Origin: Ditylenchus dipsaci | Lineage: Eukaryota > Nematoda > Chromadorea > Rhabditida > Anguinidae | Reading direction: 5' to 3' | DNA length: 64,000 nucleotides | NCBI GenBank assembly: GCA_004194705.1 | Contig: SADC01000603.1 | Span: forward strand, 1 to 64,000 | Program-made: the position numbers and the translations under genes | In this document: positions 1 to 11,422 of the stretch, one piece after another | Layout of the letters: each line of letters begins with the position of its first letter | Numbering within the stretch: the stretch's first letter is position 1 | Notes under the pieces: model-generated | What the model saw: the letters and a program-made list of their open reading frames with translations, nothing else | Database searches by the model: none | Told to the model about the DNA's origin: nothing

Positions 1-690
1 ATCTTTCTGTGATGCAGTTTGTGCATGAATGCGTTAATGGTTCTGCTTTCTTCAAAAATCGGTGATTTGCTCAATGCGTGAGAAAATGACCCGCGTGGTG
101 AATATCTGTTCACAAGGTAAAGAATTTATCTATTTTTGATTTGGGTGTGTTTTGATTGCTCTTAGTAGTTATGATCTCCTCAAGTATCGGTGACTTGCTC
201 AAAGGCGCAAAGAATGACCGACGTGGTGGAAATATTTTTGCAAAAGGTAAAGAATCTATAATCTTTTTGTGATCCGGTTGTGCATAAATTCCTTTTAGAC
301 GTTTGTGCTTTCCAAATATCGGTACTCGTTCAAGATGCGCAAGAAGATTGACTCGCGTGGTGGAAATATCTTTTCCACGTAAAGCCACTATAATCTTATT
401 GTGATTCGGCTGGCATAAATTCCTTTTCGAGGTTTGTGCTTCCTCAATATCGTGACCCTGCTCAAAAGCGCAAGAAGAATGATCAGCGTTTGAAAACCTC
501 TGTTCGAAGGGTAAACATTTAACTATTATGTGTTGGTTGTGTTATTAGATTGCTACAGTAGATCGTGATCTTCTCAAGTATCGGTACCCTACTCAAGGTG
601 CAAGAAGAATATCCGCATGGTGGAAATATCTGTTGGAAAGTGTGAAAATCTATAATTATTTTGCGATTTGGTTGTGTAATAATTGCTTTT
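1..690. repeat. Degenerate tandem repeat, ~130-bp unit, about five copies
   Basis: A core reading ATCGGTGACTTGCTCAA recurs at 59, 187, 319, 450 and 581, a spacing of 128-132 bases. Each core is followed by a cgcaagaagaatg-like stretch and by gtggaaatatct. Copies have drifted by substitutions and small indels, and a sixth poor copy lies near 744. The array runs in from the left edge, so its true length is unknown. Open frames across it are repeat artefacts. It abuts a Helitron 3' end, so it may be the interior of that element. Confidence 0.75.
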
Positions 691-780
691 AGTGCATCCA
701 TGATTTGGCTGTGTGAATCGAGGAAGAATTGCAAAATGTCGTATCGGCGACCGAATACCGTGAGAATGTCTAAAGAAAAA

Positions 781-1030
781 ATATATTATTTGTTGTGCCT
801 ATATGTTTTTTGTTAAATAAATGTGTATTGATCTCTGATTGGCTCAAAACTATCGAAAGTTTTTTTTGTGGGCTAAAAATTATGGAAAAAAATTTTTTCA
901 TGCTTAGAATTAATCATAATAGAAGCTTTGAGAAATAAAATTTTTAAATTGAATTTTTTTTTCAGTTTCGAAAAAATGCTTTTAAAGGCACCAGCAAAAC
1001 GAGAGCGGCCCGTAGGGCCGCAAGCACTAG
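781..1030 (+). mobile_element. Helitron 3' terminus (element begins left of window or not found)
   Basis: The sequence has the classic Helitron right end. A perfect 7-bp GC stem GCGGCCC/GGGCCGC with loop GTA (1005-1021) is followed by five bases and then CTAG (1027-1030), with a T as the next base, as expected for insertion between A and T. An almost identical end occurs at 6819-6845. No Rep or helicase coding is seen here. The 5' end was not located; the tandem repeat at 1-690 may be interior. Confidence 0.75.
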
Positions 1031-2520
1031 TAATAATAATAATATTGAAACACATGAATGCTTACATCCTGTGAAGTCACTGCCTTTCGTTTCATGTTCG
1101 ACTTTCCCTGAGCCGCTGCCATAGAGCTAGGTACAAATACGACCTTTTAAAAATTATAGAAATTAAAAGGATTTTTTTACTAATTATATTGCGCTTTTGC
1201 GCATGGCAGCCAGTAAATGTTAAAACAGATTCAAACGCGTTTTCCAGAATACAAAAAATTAGAAGCCGGTCCTAAACCTAAAATTAAACTCTGTCATAAA
1301 CTCAAAAACAACAGTTTGTCTTATTTTACAGTTAAAATTTTTTTATCACAAATTATACTAAAAATTCAACAATTGTTCATAAATTTAGAATTTTCTTATA
1401 ATTCAGAATATAATCGATAGGGAGAGAAGAAAATCGGGCTTTTAAAATTAAGCCATTTCAAAGTGGACCTGTTTCAAATTGGCCCGAACTTTTGACTCAA
1501 ATTGGTGGCCCAATTTTGATGAGCCCAATTTGAAATGGACCCAATTTACTCATCCCCGTGGATAATTGTAGAATTTCTCGTACTTTATACGAGAAATTTT
1601 AAAGTTATAAACGTAGAGTTTTTCGGACGGAACATTCCAGTGCTATAGAATAAAAAATCGTGCAAAAAACCAGCTGGTTACTCGCAGATAGTTGGTTTAG
1701 TGTGTCTGGGCAACAGATGAGGATTTAAGCCAAAATATCAACTCTCTGTCCATAACAATCAAGCTTCAATAAAGTTTTTTTGCTAACAGTTTTCTACGTT
1801 AAAATCTTCTTCTTGACCTCCATTACTTAAGCTTTATTCATATTGTCCGCACAGCGCAACATCACTACTAAAGCACAGTCACATGGTACCCCTGTTGTTT
1901 TTTTCTTGAAAAATGCCTTGGTCCCCCTGCAGTTGTTTTGAAAGTGATCATGATCACCATAATCTCATTAAAAAAAGGTGGTGTGAACCTTTCTACAGTC
2001 AAAGCTCGATTTAGTGCACCCCCAAAAGTTCGTTCCCTTTTGTTGGATTCGTTGGAAATTAAATTAGTAATAAAAAACGGAATAATAATGACATGTGAAT
2101 TTACCGACAGTTGTCTACAATTGAAAATGCAGTAGGTACTATATAAAAAAGTGATTCAAAAATGAAATACGAAAAAAGCAGCAGAAAATATCGTTAATTT
2201 CTGGTGACAAAATTGGGGGACTAAAGCATATCAGTACCGAAAAAAGCAACTGAAAGTTAGTTTTCTAGAGGTTTAACAATGGGAGGTGAACATTTTTCGA
2301 CCATTTATGGATATTCGTCATTTACAGGGTGGCCCAAAAAACCTGAAAAAATCTGAAATTAAAAGAATTTTGAGCCAATAAATATTTGAAACCAGATTTT
2401 TTAATTTTTTCTGAAATTTTAACTTTATCTTCATTGAAATTCAAATTGGCGCAATAACTGAAATTTAAATTTTTGAAGGAACAGCTGGGGTCGTATTCAG
2501 GTAGGTTAGTAGAGTTTTGG
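1031..2520. other. Intergenic, transposon debris, no gene seen
   Basis: No exon-like reading was found. The stretch holds a relic of the 63745-63994 MITE family (1421-1556) and a fragment at 1890-1990 with the GCCTTGGTCCCCCTG motif followed by a GTGATCATGATCACC palindrome. The rest is AT-rich sequence with no feature I can support. Confidence 0.5.
1421..1556. repeat. Relic of GGGAGAGGAG MITE family
   Basis: It starts atagggagagaagaaaatcggg and continues with repeated CCCAATTTGAAATGG words in both orientations, ending near actcatcccc. The same words and ends build the complete element at 63745-63994. This copy is shorter and diverged. Confidence 0.55.
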
Positions 2521-2730
2521 ATCAAGAGTTACTCGTGATCTACTCGACGTGTTTCAGACGGGCCGAGTAGGTTCAAAGATCATGAGTTACTTTTGATCTA
2601 CTCAACTCGTTTCAGACACACGTAGAGTTTTGGATCAAAGTTACTCGCGATCCTACTCGAGCAGCGAGTAATTTTTGATCTGAGTAGAATTGAGATCTTC
2701 TCGCCTAACTCGAGTTATATTCGCCCAACT
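2521..2730. repeat. Diverged CTCGAG-rich repeats preceding the satellite
   Basis: Several imperfect copies of gatcatgagttacttttgatc and tactcgactcg lie here in direct and inverted order. They resemble the ACTCG/CGAGT words of the neighbouring 71-bp array and look like its decayed edge. Confidence 0.5.
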
Positions 2731-3566
2731 CGAGTTCTACTCCCCCAACTCGGCTTTCTAACCCCGAGTTTTACGAGTAAATTTATTTTTTATTAATTTT
2801 CTCGAGTTCTACTCAACCAACTCGGCTTCCAACCCCCGAGTTTTTACGAGTGATTTATTTTTTATTAATTTTCTCGAGTTCTACTCAACCAACTCGGCTT
2901 CCAACCCGAGTTTTACGAGTGAATTTATTTTTTATTAATTTTCTCGAGTTCTACTCAACCAACTCGGCTTCCAACCCCGAGTTTTACGAGTGAATTTATT
3001 TTTTATTAATTTTCTCGAGTTCTACTCAACCAACTCGGCTTCCAACCCCGAGTTTTACGAGTGAATTTATTTTTTATTAATTTTCTCGAGTTCTACTCAA
3101 CCAACTCGGCTTCCAACCCCGAGTTTTACGAGTGAATTTATTTTTTATTAATTTTCTCGAGTTCTACTCAACCAACTCGGCTTCCAGCCCCCGAGTTTAC
3201 GAGTGAATTTATTTTTTATTAATTTTCTCGAGTTCTACTCAACCAACTCGGCTTCCAACCCCGAGTTTTACGAGTGAATTTATTTTTTATTAATTTTCTC
3301 GAGTTCTACTCAACCAACTCGGCTTCCAACCCCGAGTTTTACGAGTAAATTAATTTTTTATTAATTTTCTCGAGTTCTACTCAACCAACTCGGCTTCCAG
3401 CCCCCGAGTTTTACGAGTGAATTTATTTTTTATTAATTTTCTCGAGTTCTACTCAACCAACTCGGCTTCCAACCCCCGAGTTTTACGAGTAAATTTATTT
3501 TTTATTAATTTTCTCGAGTTCTACTCAACCAACTCGGCTTCCAACCCCGAGTTTTACGAGTGAATT
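2731..3566. repeat. 71-bp satellite/minisatellite array, ~12 copies
   Basis: The word CTCGGCTTCC recurs at 2821, 2893, 2963, 3034, 3105, 3176, 3247, 3318, 3389, 3461 and 3533, mostly 71 bases apart, with a first diverged copy at 2751. Copies are almost identical, so the array is young or homogenised. Each unit holds complementary ACTCGG/CCGAGT words that can fold, and a CTCGAG site. No coding potential is seen. Confidence 0.92.
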
Positions 3567-3652
3567 GTGGAATTTTGGAATTTTGGAGTAACGTTGAGAC
3601 TCTTTTTGTAAATAATCTCTGTCTCTTGGATTTAAGTCTTCAATTGCTGAAA

Positions 3653-6600
3653 TCCTATTACTAAAGAGAGTTTGTGTCCGTCCGTCCGATTTTGTCTCAA
3701 AAATGTCTCAAAATTGTCGTTTGAAAGTTGGTCTCGAGAGGAGTCTTTTAAAGCGAGAGTATTGTGATAAGCTCATTATTATTTCTTGATCATGTTGAGC
3801 AGTTGGCTCTCTGAGATAATTTCGTGCTCGAGTCTCATGTTTCTCATGGTTGTTTTGTGAATCATCCAAATACTTGGATTAAATTCTTATTTTCTGAAGA
3901 AATTTTTGTGCTCCAGCCTTTTCAAATACTCTTGAGAATTTCTTGATTCAAATATGATTTATACTACAGTCCAAGTGCTCAATAATGGTAAATACTTGAA
4001 GTGCTTGGACTGTACTGTGGTTCATGGTTGTATCTCAAATTGAAGAATGAATAAGTCAAGATATTTAAGGGTAAGACTGTGATTCATGATGCGGTCTCAT
4101 TGTTGTTTTCATTTTTTCTTAATTTTTACTCAATCATGTTTGTTTTTGTGAATTGTATTCGACCTTGACTCAAGTATGAATCACGGTACATTCCAGCTTC
4201 CTCAATAATGGTAAATACTTGAAGGGGTTGGGCTGTGCGGTGATTTACGCTTGCCTATCAAAGTGAAATGTAACCAAGTAGAGTACTTGAGAAAAAGCGT
4301 GACTTCAAGCATGCTATCGTGGATCATATTAAACTTCATGATAACCTCTTCTCATGTTACATGGTCATGTTTCACATGTCGTGGTCATGTCTTCGTATCA
4401 TAGTTATGTTTTAACAATATCTCTCACAGTCCTGTCTCATATGACTTGTCATGGCTCATTTCTCATGTTGTGTCACGTGTCATTCTTTTGATGATTCGGC
4501 TTTCTGCTTAAAGCAAGTTGTGATCATTATTTATTCGTATAATTTGCAGGTGCTCATGTCAGGAGTCGTATTCTCACTATTCAAGCGTTCGAAACGATGG
4601 CTGCCTTTTGGTCTCTGGTTGTAGCAAGCTTTCCTGTTGAATGCCTCAAGATAAAGTTCACTAAATCACAGTAATGTCATTGCCTGTATTTGTTTGTCAA
4701 TAAAGTTTGGTGGTTTTCGCAATGTGTGGTTCCATGTATGGTCTTTCGTGTGCGGTATTGTAATACAGATGCGTCGTGTCCATGCATTGTTACTTGCTTT
4801 ATCTGTTTAATTAAAGGGAGTTGGTTGACTTCGAGATGTGAATTCCCTGAGCGGTTTCGTTTTCATTTGCGCATTTGTAGCATCGTAAGCATTCAGCTTG
4901 CTAACACGGTTAAATCACGTTTTCTCTACCTCTACTAGAGAAGTATTTGTATGCTTGTCCGCGCGTTTTTTTTAAATAGTGTCTCAAAATTGTCGGTCTC
5001 GAGAGTAGTCTTTTGACACAAAACGAAAGCTTTTGTGAATCTTGCAAAAGGAAAAAGACGCTTTGTCAGCTGTGTGAAAGTGGTTAAGTAATTGAGAGTG
5101 ATATTAATCAATTTATTTTTAAAAGTAAAAATGCTCGAAGACGCTACGAGCAAGCACGAATAGATAAACCACTGTCTAAATGTTTTTCTATTTTTTCTAA
5201 AGGAAATATGAGCAGTTGACTCTTTCGAAAAATCTTCATGATTGAATTCATGTATTACTTCTGAGTTTGTAAATCATCCAAGAATCCGAATGAAACTCCG
5301 AACCAATAAGTCAGTAAGACTCTTATTTTTTCTCGACTTATTATGAATCATCTAAATACTTAGAGTGAATTTAAATTTCGGATTGAATCTTTTGAACTTG
5401 AGTCTTTCGATTTTTTTTGGAAAATTTCTTAACTCAAGTATGGATCATAGTTCAGTCCAAGTGCTTCAATAATGGTAAATACTCAAATTGCTTAGACTAT
5501 ACTGTGATCCATGGTTGTGTCTCAAATATGCAAAAAAACGTCTCAAATATACGTCTGTATTGTCTGTGTGTCGTGAATGTGGAGCGTATAATGTGAGATG
5601 TCACGTGTCTCCTATGTCGCGTCGTACATGTTCTTCTATATGTCTCATGTTCAATGTCTTTTGTGTCATGATCATGTAGCATGTATAAAATGAGAACTAA
5701 ATGGCTTCTGTATACTAAATCCTACCCGAGAATCATTTAAGAATCATTAATTTTTTTTTGTAATCTTATATACGAAAAAAGAGTTGTCTGTATGTCAGTC
5801 ATCGCAAAATTTTGAATGCCACAAAATGTTTTGTCTCGAGATAAGAATAAAAAGTAATTCTTCTTTCTCGAGTCTTTGGTAGCGAGAGTCGTTTTAGTAC
5901 TTTTTTAAGTGTGATGAGATGTCGGCTCTCTCAAATTAAGTTTGTGGTCGAGACTCAGTGAGACGGTCATGCTTTTTTCTCGAATTTTTGTAAATCATCC
6001 AAGTACTTGGATTGAGTTTCAATATTGGATTGAATATTTTGAACTCGAGTCTTTTAATTTTTTTGAAATTGTCTTAACTTTAGTATGAATCATAGTTTCT
6101 GTGTCGTGTGTAGTATGTTCGTATCTTACGCTATATTTGCTCATTTTTGGATCAAAGGAAATTTATTAATTATGTCTTGAGAATATGTTGAAATTGAATC
6201 TTTTCGCGAGTCTTCTTCATGGAGAATTTTCGTGGTATTCTCATTATCGCTTCTTGAGTATCTGGAGCAGTTTAGAAGACGCTGTTACAAGTTTCACCAC
6301 AGGAAAAAGACAAACGCATTTTTAAATCATGCACAACATAAATACGCCTTTATCAATACCCACACACACGTCTTGAAAAGTTAGCAAATGGAGTAATTCT
6401 GAGAGTCTCGGAAAGGATTTCATAGCTCACGGCTCATGTCTCGGTTATGTGTGTTTATGAATCCCGTGACACAAAAAGACGCTTTTATGAATGTCACCAT
6501 AGAGTACAAGCGAACGCTTTTGTGAATCTCGCGCCAGAATAGATGCTTTGTCAGCTGTGTGAAGAGTGGATAAGTAATTGAGAGTGACGGTATGTGATTT

Positions 6601-6845
6601 TAGTTATCTCACATTTGATTTCATAGATCTTAAGATCTTAAATTTTTTTGAAGGTGAAAATAATCGAAAAGTGAATTAAAAATTCTACGGAAATATTAGC
6701 AAGAAATAAATCGAAAAATGCTACGGAAATATCAGCGAAAATATATCGACAAAAGGTGCAGAAATATTAGCGGAAAATAGATCGAAAAATAATTCGGGAG
6801 AGTCGGCGGAAAATAAAACCCGCCCGTAGGGCGGGCAAGCTCTAG
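3653..6845 (+). mobile_element. Non-autonomous Helitron (candidate), possibly two nested or tandem units
   Basis: The right end is clear: stem CCCGCCC/GGGCGGG with loop GTA (6819-6835), six bases, then CTAG at 6842-6845 followed by T. Two possible left ends begin with TC after an A and share a gtctgt/gtccgtc-rich start. One is at 3653 (A|TCCTATTACTAAAGAG) and one at 5764 (A|TCTTATATACGAAAAAAG), so the element is either 3.2 or 1.1 kb. The interior has repeated blocks: agtccaagtgcttcaataatgg followed by ttgg-act arms at 3968-4016, 4190-4240 and 5455-5510, and ggtctcgagag-agtcttt at about 3730, 4995 and 5870. No Rep/helicase reading was seen, so mobility would need proteins supplied elsewhere. 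Confidence 0.65.
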
Positions 6846-7025
6846 TATTAAATTAAGTTTATAATTTAATTTACAAAAAAAACCTGAGCTTGAGAAAAGT
6901 ATGGCTTTAGCAACACATACTCTTCTGTTGACAATCCTATTTGTCTAATTAATTTCATAGTAGGAGAAATATAATTCATTTGAATGTTTTTTTTGTATCT
7001 AAATGTTTATTGGGCTGAAATAAAC

Positions 7026-7561
7026 TATTTGAGGTGGTCCGAAAATGCGTTTTTTGAGGTCTAAGTATTTTTAGGCTTAGTTTTTATTTCTAGGCCCTCA
7101 AATCGATAGAAGCAGAAAAAAGTGTGGGAAAGCCATTTTTCCAAATTTGTTTTTCGACTGCCTTGGTCCCCTTGTGGTTTTCGGTCGATTTCCGTCTTGG
7201 CTTGGAGTTGAAGCCCAACTCCAAGGCCTGGGAGGTTGGGCTTCAACTCCCCTTCGGGGCGCAGGGGCTTGAGAGTTAGAGATGCGCGCACTCACTCACC
7301 TTAGACGAGGCTCTTGATTAAAAATGCAATAGAGGCTCTTTTTACCCAGATACAGAGACCGAAATGGGGTAAATACCAAAAATGACTAGAAATCATAGAA
7401 GAGACCAAGGCAAAAAAAGACCAAAACACACAGGATGACCAAGGCAAACGAAATTTTTTCGAAGAAATGTCCTTCCCATCCTTTTTTTCGCCTTCTCTAT
7501 CGTTTTCAAAGCCTAAAAATACTTACCCTCGTAAAAATGCATTTTTGTTTTACTCAAATAG
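7026..7561. mobile_element. TIR element containing one 76-bp-family unit
   Basis: Arms are inverted copies. The left starts TATTTGAGG and passes AAGTATTTTTAGGC; the right ends GCCTAAAAATACTT then CTCAAATA. Both arms continue through a fast-drifting stretch to a ccttggtcccc motif (7162) and its inverse (7430s). The centre (7205-7305) resembles one unit of the 76-bp repeat at 11695 and 15664. Flanking TA could be the target duplication. It is of the same architecture as 11423-12304. Confidence 0.65.
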
Positions 7562-7621
7562 TGTACTCCTTTCGATAAAAGTATTTCCCAAATTTACTTG
7601 TAAATGATAAATTGACAATTT

Positions 7622-7867
7622 GACCCTAGTAGCGAATACCCCCCCCCAACGATTTTCACCTTTTTTACTTTGGTAAAAAGTACCCAAATATATGTCCCAG
7701 TGCCCAAAAAATGTCCGCAAACTCTTTATTAGTCACAACTTCCGTACGCTGGCCTACCCCCAAGCCTAAGGGCTAATCCTAAACTTGTTGTTTGCAAAGG
7801 TAGCTACAGCAAATTTAAAAGGTCGGATTCTTGGGGCAAGGGGGGGAGGTTATTCGCTACTAGCGCC
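7622..7867. mobile_element. Short TIR element (MITE) with 8-bp TSD GACAATTT
   Basis: The ends are inverted (CCCTAGTAGCGAATA on the left, TATTCGCTACTAGCGCC on the right), with poly-C/poly-G next to them. The flanks 7614-7621 and 7868-7875 are both GACAATTT. An 8-bp duplication fits hAT-type transposition. The middle carries the ACGCTGGCCTACCC motif seen in other elements. No coding capacity. Confidence 0.85.
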
Positions 7868-8151
7868 GACAATTTCAATATTTTCACAGTAATTATCATA
7901 AAATGCCTACTTTTCCTCGTCTTGTAAATCAGAAAACCAATTTGCTCTCATTTTGATTGGAGTCCATCCACTTGGTACACAAAAGTGTCCTCATTATGAC
8001 AAGCGCAAGAATAAAATGCATTTGTCAAAGTAGTGCAATGCAAAGACATATGCCGCAGAAGTAATTCCTAAAAAATGTCTTAACGGAATGTCTTCTGACA
8101 CCTTTTAGAACTTTCAAGCTGAAATTTGATCTTGCTTTAGGGGATCCAATC

Positions 8152-8282
8152 GGCGCTAGTGGAGAATCGGTTCACATTTTTCTCTTAAAAAAAATCAACA
8201 GGGGGGACCAAGGCACATTTTTGAAAGAAAAAAACAACAAGGAAACCAAGGCGGAAAAAACAACCGATTGTCAACTAGTGCC
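8152..8282. mobile_element. 130-bp MITE (GGCGCTAGTGGAGAATC family)
   Basis: The left end GGCGCTAGTGGAGAATCGG and right end CCGATTGTCAACTAGTGCC are inverted copies. The core has two opposed accaaggc motifs. A second copy of the family lies at 28603-28721. No convincing target duplication is seen here. Confidence 0.75.
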
Positions 8283-9689
8283 ATCAAATTGATTCGTGAA
8301 GATACACAGTTCTTGGCGGTTCCCGGAGCACCAAAGTTTTCCAAAAAAGAAAATTTGCGGAAAGAAAAAAAAGAAAAAATTCAAATTTGTGTATGTCGAA
8401 ATATTTTTTTAAGATGTGATTTAAAAAAGGCATTACTATATAACCATTGCACTGCAAACTTATCGGACTTTTATTCAATTCAAAGCTAAATTACAAATTT
8501 TGTATTATTATTTTTTCTTAAAATTTGACATTTTACTCATAGCGGTACTGATGTGGCAAGGGACTAAATTGAACTTTAGTCCACCCCTCCCACTCACTTG
8601 AAATCAGCTTGGGGGACCAACGAAATTTTTTTGAAGTTAAGTTTATTATTTTTTACATTTTTACTATAAAAGTCTCAAGAACATTTATTTTGCATTTTCT
8701 AATGATTTTTATACAATCACAAACTGTGATATAGAGTTCAGCTTAATCAAAACTGCTTTTGAAATTCAAAATTTATCTCTATCAAGACAAAAATCAAAGA
8801 CAAAAATAGAAAAAGCATTCCCGCTGCGCAAAGTTTTTAGGTTAAATCTTTTGATTTTTGGTTTTTGTTGTTTCTCTTTTGAAGACTCACCTGTGATTGA
8901 TATGTAAGCTTATGAAAAACTGGCAAAGTTTTACACATCTCGATATTCAGCAATACTCCTAGATTAACATATTGCGAAAGTTGGGCAAGATTTCCTTTTT
9001 CATAAACAAAATCAGCGTCTTCCAAAGGCCAGTTGTCAGGTGTCTATAAATTTTCATTAAAAGATGAATCTCTATATAGCATTTGGGTCGGGCTGGTCCG
9101 TCTGTCCGTCACACTTTTTTGTTTAAGCCCACTTTTCTGTCACTTTTCGCAAACTAATGTTGGATATCTCTGCGAAACCCGTATTTTTTCAAGCCAACTT
9201 TTTGTACTTTTCACCTATTTGGTCGCTTCGCGGCCAAAGACCAGCGTACTCCACACTGCAATGGATTGGGGTGAAAAAATTTCTGATAAATTAGTACATC
9301 TGTGCACCCTGAAGATCACATAGACTTTGCCAATGATGATTTCGAATTATTTTTTTGTGTTTGAAAGAGCATGGAAATTAAAACTGTGAAAGCTATAATA
9401 TTTACCACATGGCTGTCTGCATAAGCTAGTTCATTTCTGCTTGTAGTTATCAAATCTTTTATAGAATATTTTTCATAAATAAACGGAGGACTATTTGCAG
9501 CTTCTCTGATTTTTTTGATTTTTGACTCTATAAATAATAATGACCGCAGTTCTTCACCTTCTAAAATTATTTCAGCTATAGGAGACGCCTGAAAATTTGT
9601 TTAATTTTTATTGACTATTTTTGGAACTTTTCTTACTTTTTTGTCAAATAATATTTTTTAGCTATTGTATAAAAAATTATGTGATTTCA
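8283..9689. other. Intergenic, no gene recognised; holds a dispersed repeat at 9205-9280
   Basis: The 9205-9280 segment (gcttcgcggccaaagaccag, then tccacactgcaatggattgg) recurs at 20930-20985, 22540-22600 and 31036-31095. It is therefore a dispersed repeat rather than an exon. Near 8580-8630 a gggggaccaa motif marks another fragment. The rest shows no exon-like reading. Confidence 0.45.
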
Positions 9690-10407
9690 CCCATACTAGC
9701 AAATAAACACCACCCCCCCCCCCCCCAATTTTCCTTCAAACTTACTTGAAAAGTTAGTTTCAGACCCTGGAAAAAGTGCGTAAGGCATTTCTTAGTCCGT
9801 TTCAACACACGCTGGCCTATGTCTAAGCCTATGGCCTGAGTGATTAACAGGGTGGTATCCTCAGCCGGCTGAGGCTGAAGGCTGAGGTAAAATTTTGGGC
9901 CCGGCTGACGGCTGAAGCTAAGGAAAATTTTCAGACCTCAGCTGGCTTGCATCAAATTTTTAGCGTTTTGCGTTTATTTTTACTGCTTTTTGACGAGTAA
10001 GTGTTAAGAAGTGTTCAGTTAACAGTTTTTTGTTCAGTTATTAAACAGTGATTAAATTTCCTTCCAGGCTGTCGCTAATTATTGAATTTCAGTCAGCCGG
10101 CTGAGTTTGAACTCAGCCATCAGCCGGCTGAGGATGAGGCTGAGGTAAAATTTTGGAGCCGGCTGACAGCTGAGGAAAAATTTTAGACATCAGCCGGCTG
10201 AGGCTGTGACTGGGGTAAAATTTTTGACCTGGCTGACGGTTGAGGACAATTTTCCCAACTCAGCCGGCTGAGGCTGATGGCTGAGGCAATCGTGAAGTAT
10301 ACCACCCTGGTGATTACCAGTGTTTTGTAGTAATATGGGGAGTGATTCATTTTTTTGGGGGTTGGGGGAGGTTGTGGGTGTTGTGGTATTCGCTACTAGC
10401 GCTGCAA
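9690..10407. mobile_element. TIR element of the CGCTACTAG family, split by an inner insertion
   Basis: The left end (actagcaaataaacaccac plus a C-run) and right end (gtggtattcgctactagcgc after a G-run) are inverted and resemble the ends of 7622-7867. The element carries the ACGCTGGCCTAT...AAGCCTA motif and is interrupted by 9847-10309. I could not find a clean target duplication. Confidence 0.55.
9847..10309. mobile_element. hAT-like MITE with CAGCCGGCTGAGG repeats
   Basis: Terminal inverted repeats read cagggtggtat and ataccaccctg, and GTGATTA occurs on both sides (9840-9846 and 10310-10316). The inside is built from five or six blocks of CAGCCGGCTGAGGCTGA, itself palindromic, in both orientations. 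The CAGGG-type end and short duplication suggest hAT. It sits inside 9690-10407. Confidence 0.8.
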
Positions 10408-10779
10408 TCCCCTTAAAATATTCTAATCGGCGGCGGAGATGCCTCTCAAAAGGGTGAAAAATTAAATTGAATATTTTAGACTTTACAGTTTTTCTATTCT
10501 CTTAAATTCAACTAAAATTAAACCTGGAGCAAATTTTTTTAAGTAAAGAAACCTGTGTCACAATTGGCTCTTGATTTTTTAGCTTTTCCTGCATCGCAAG
10601 TTTTTTCTGCTTCAACTCAGCAATAATCTCATTCATATCTAAGTTTTTAGTCAATTTAATTTCCATTGGATTCATTCCCTTCAGTATGCAACTATCAAAT
10701 CGACAGGCTCGACAAGCTAGTACTAAAAAGACTTATTGACATTTTTTAAATTATCTTCTGATAATTTAATGGGTGGGCA

Positions 10780-11166
10780 CAGGCCTGTGAACGAACCGCC
10801 TCGATGGGCCACGTGCCCGGCCATCCTGAACCCACTTTTCAAATACAAAAATCAGCCCGAAAATTTGTTCTTGTAGCTGAGATTCCAGGCTACAAAACAG
10901 ATATTACCTTATGAAAATTGGTATTACCTTATGAAAAAATTTTTATTTATGAAAATTGGCAAAAAAAGTTTGACTAATTTTAAAAAAGCAGCTCGATTTC
11001 TTGAGACGTCTGGCAGGCCGAGGTCAAAAAATTTGAGCTGCTTTTTCAAAATTAGTCAATTTTTTGTCAATTTTGATAAGTCGTAACATTTATAATAAAT
11101 TTCTGGAATTTCCGACCGACTTTTGTATTTGAAAAGTGGGTTCAGGCCGGCCGGAGCACAGGCCTG
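10780..11166. mobile_element. hAT-like MITE, CAGGCCTGTG ends
   Basis: It begins CAGGCCTGTG and ends CACAGGCCTG. Inside these, CTGAACCCACTTTTCAAATAC (left) faces its complement gtatttgaaaagtgggttcag (right), a long inverted arm. Flanks ggtgggca and ggtggggt share six bases and look like a decayed 8-bp duplication. Confidence 0.65.
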
Positions 11167-11422
11167 GGTGGGGTGACATGTATGGCTGATTTCAATCTTG
11201 TTGAAAATGACTTTTTTAAATTTGAGAATTTTTTTCGCTAGCTTTATAAGAAAATTTGACTATTCGATTAATTTATGTGAAAGTCTAAAGTTTTTCACAA
11301 CCCTTCAAATGTAGCAAATGACAATGAGGGATTTAATAAAAATTTCAACTTGATAGAAGTCAATGTCAAAAGTTTCCCTTTTTTAAGAATTATAGCCAGA
11401 AATTGTTAGGAATTTTGGCTAA

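Noticed and set aside
4690..4938. 82-codon Cys-rich ORF inside the Helitron candidate
   Set aside because: No recognisable domain, no Rep or helicase motif, and the composition is that of TTG/TGT-rich repeat DNA.
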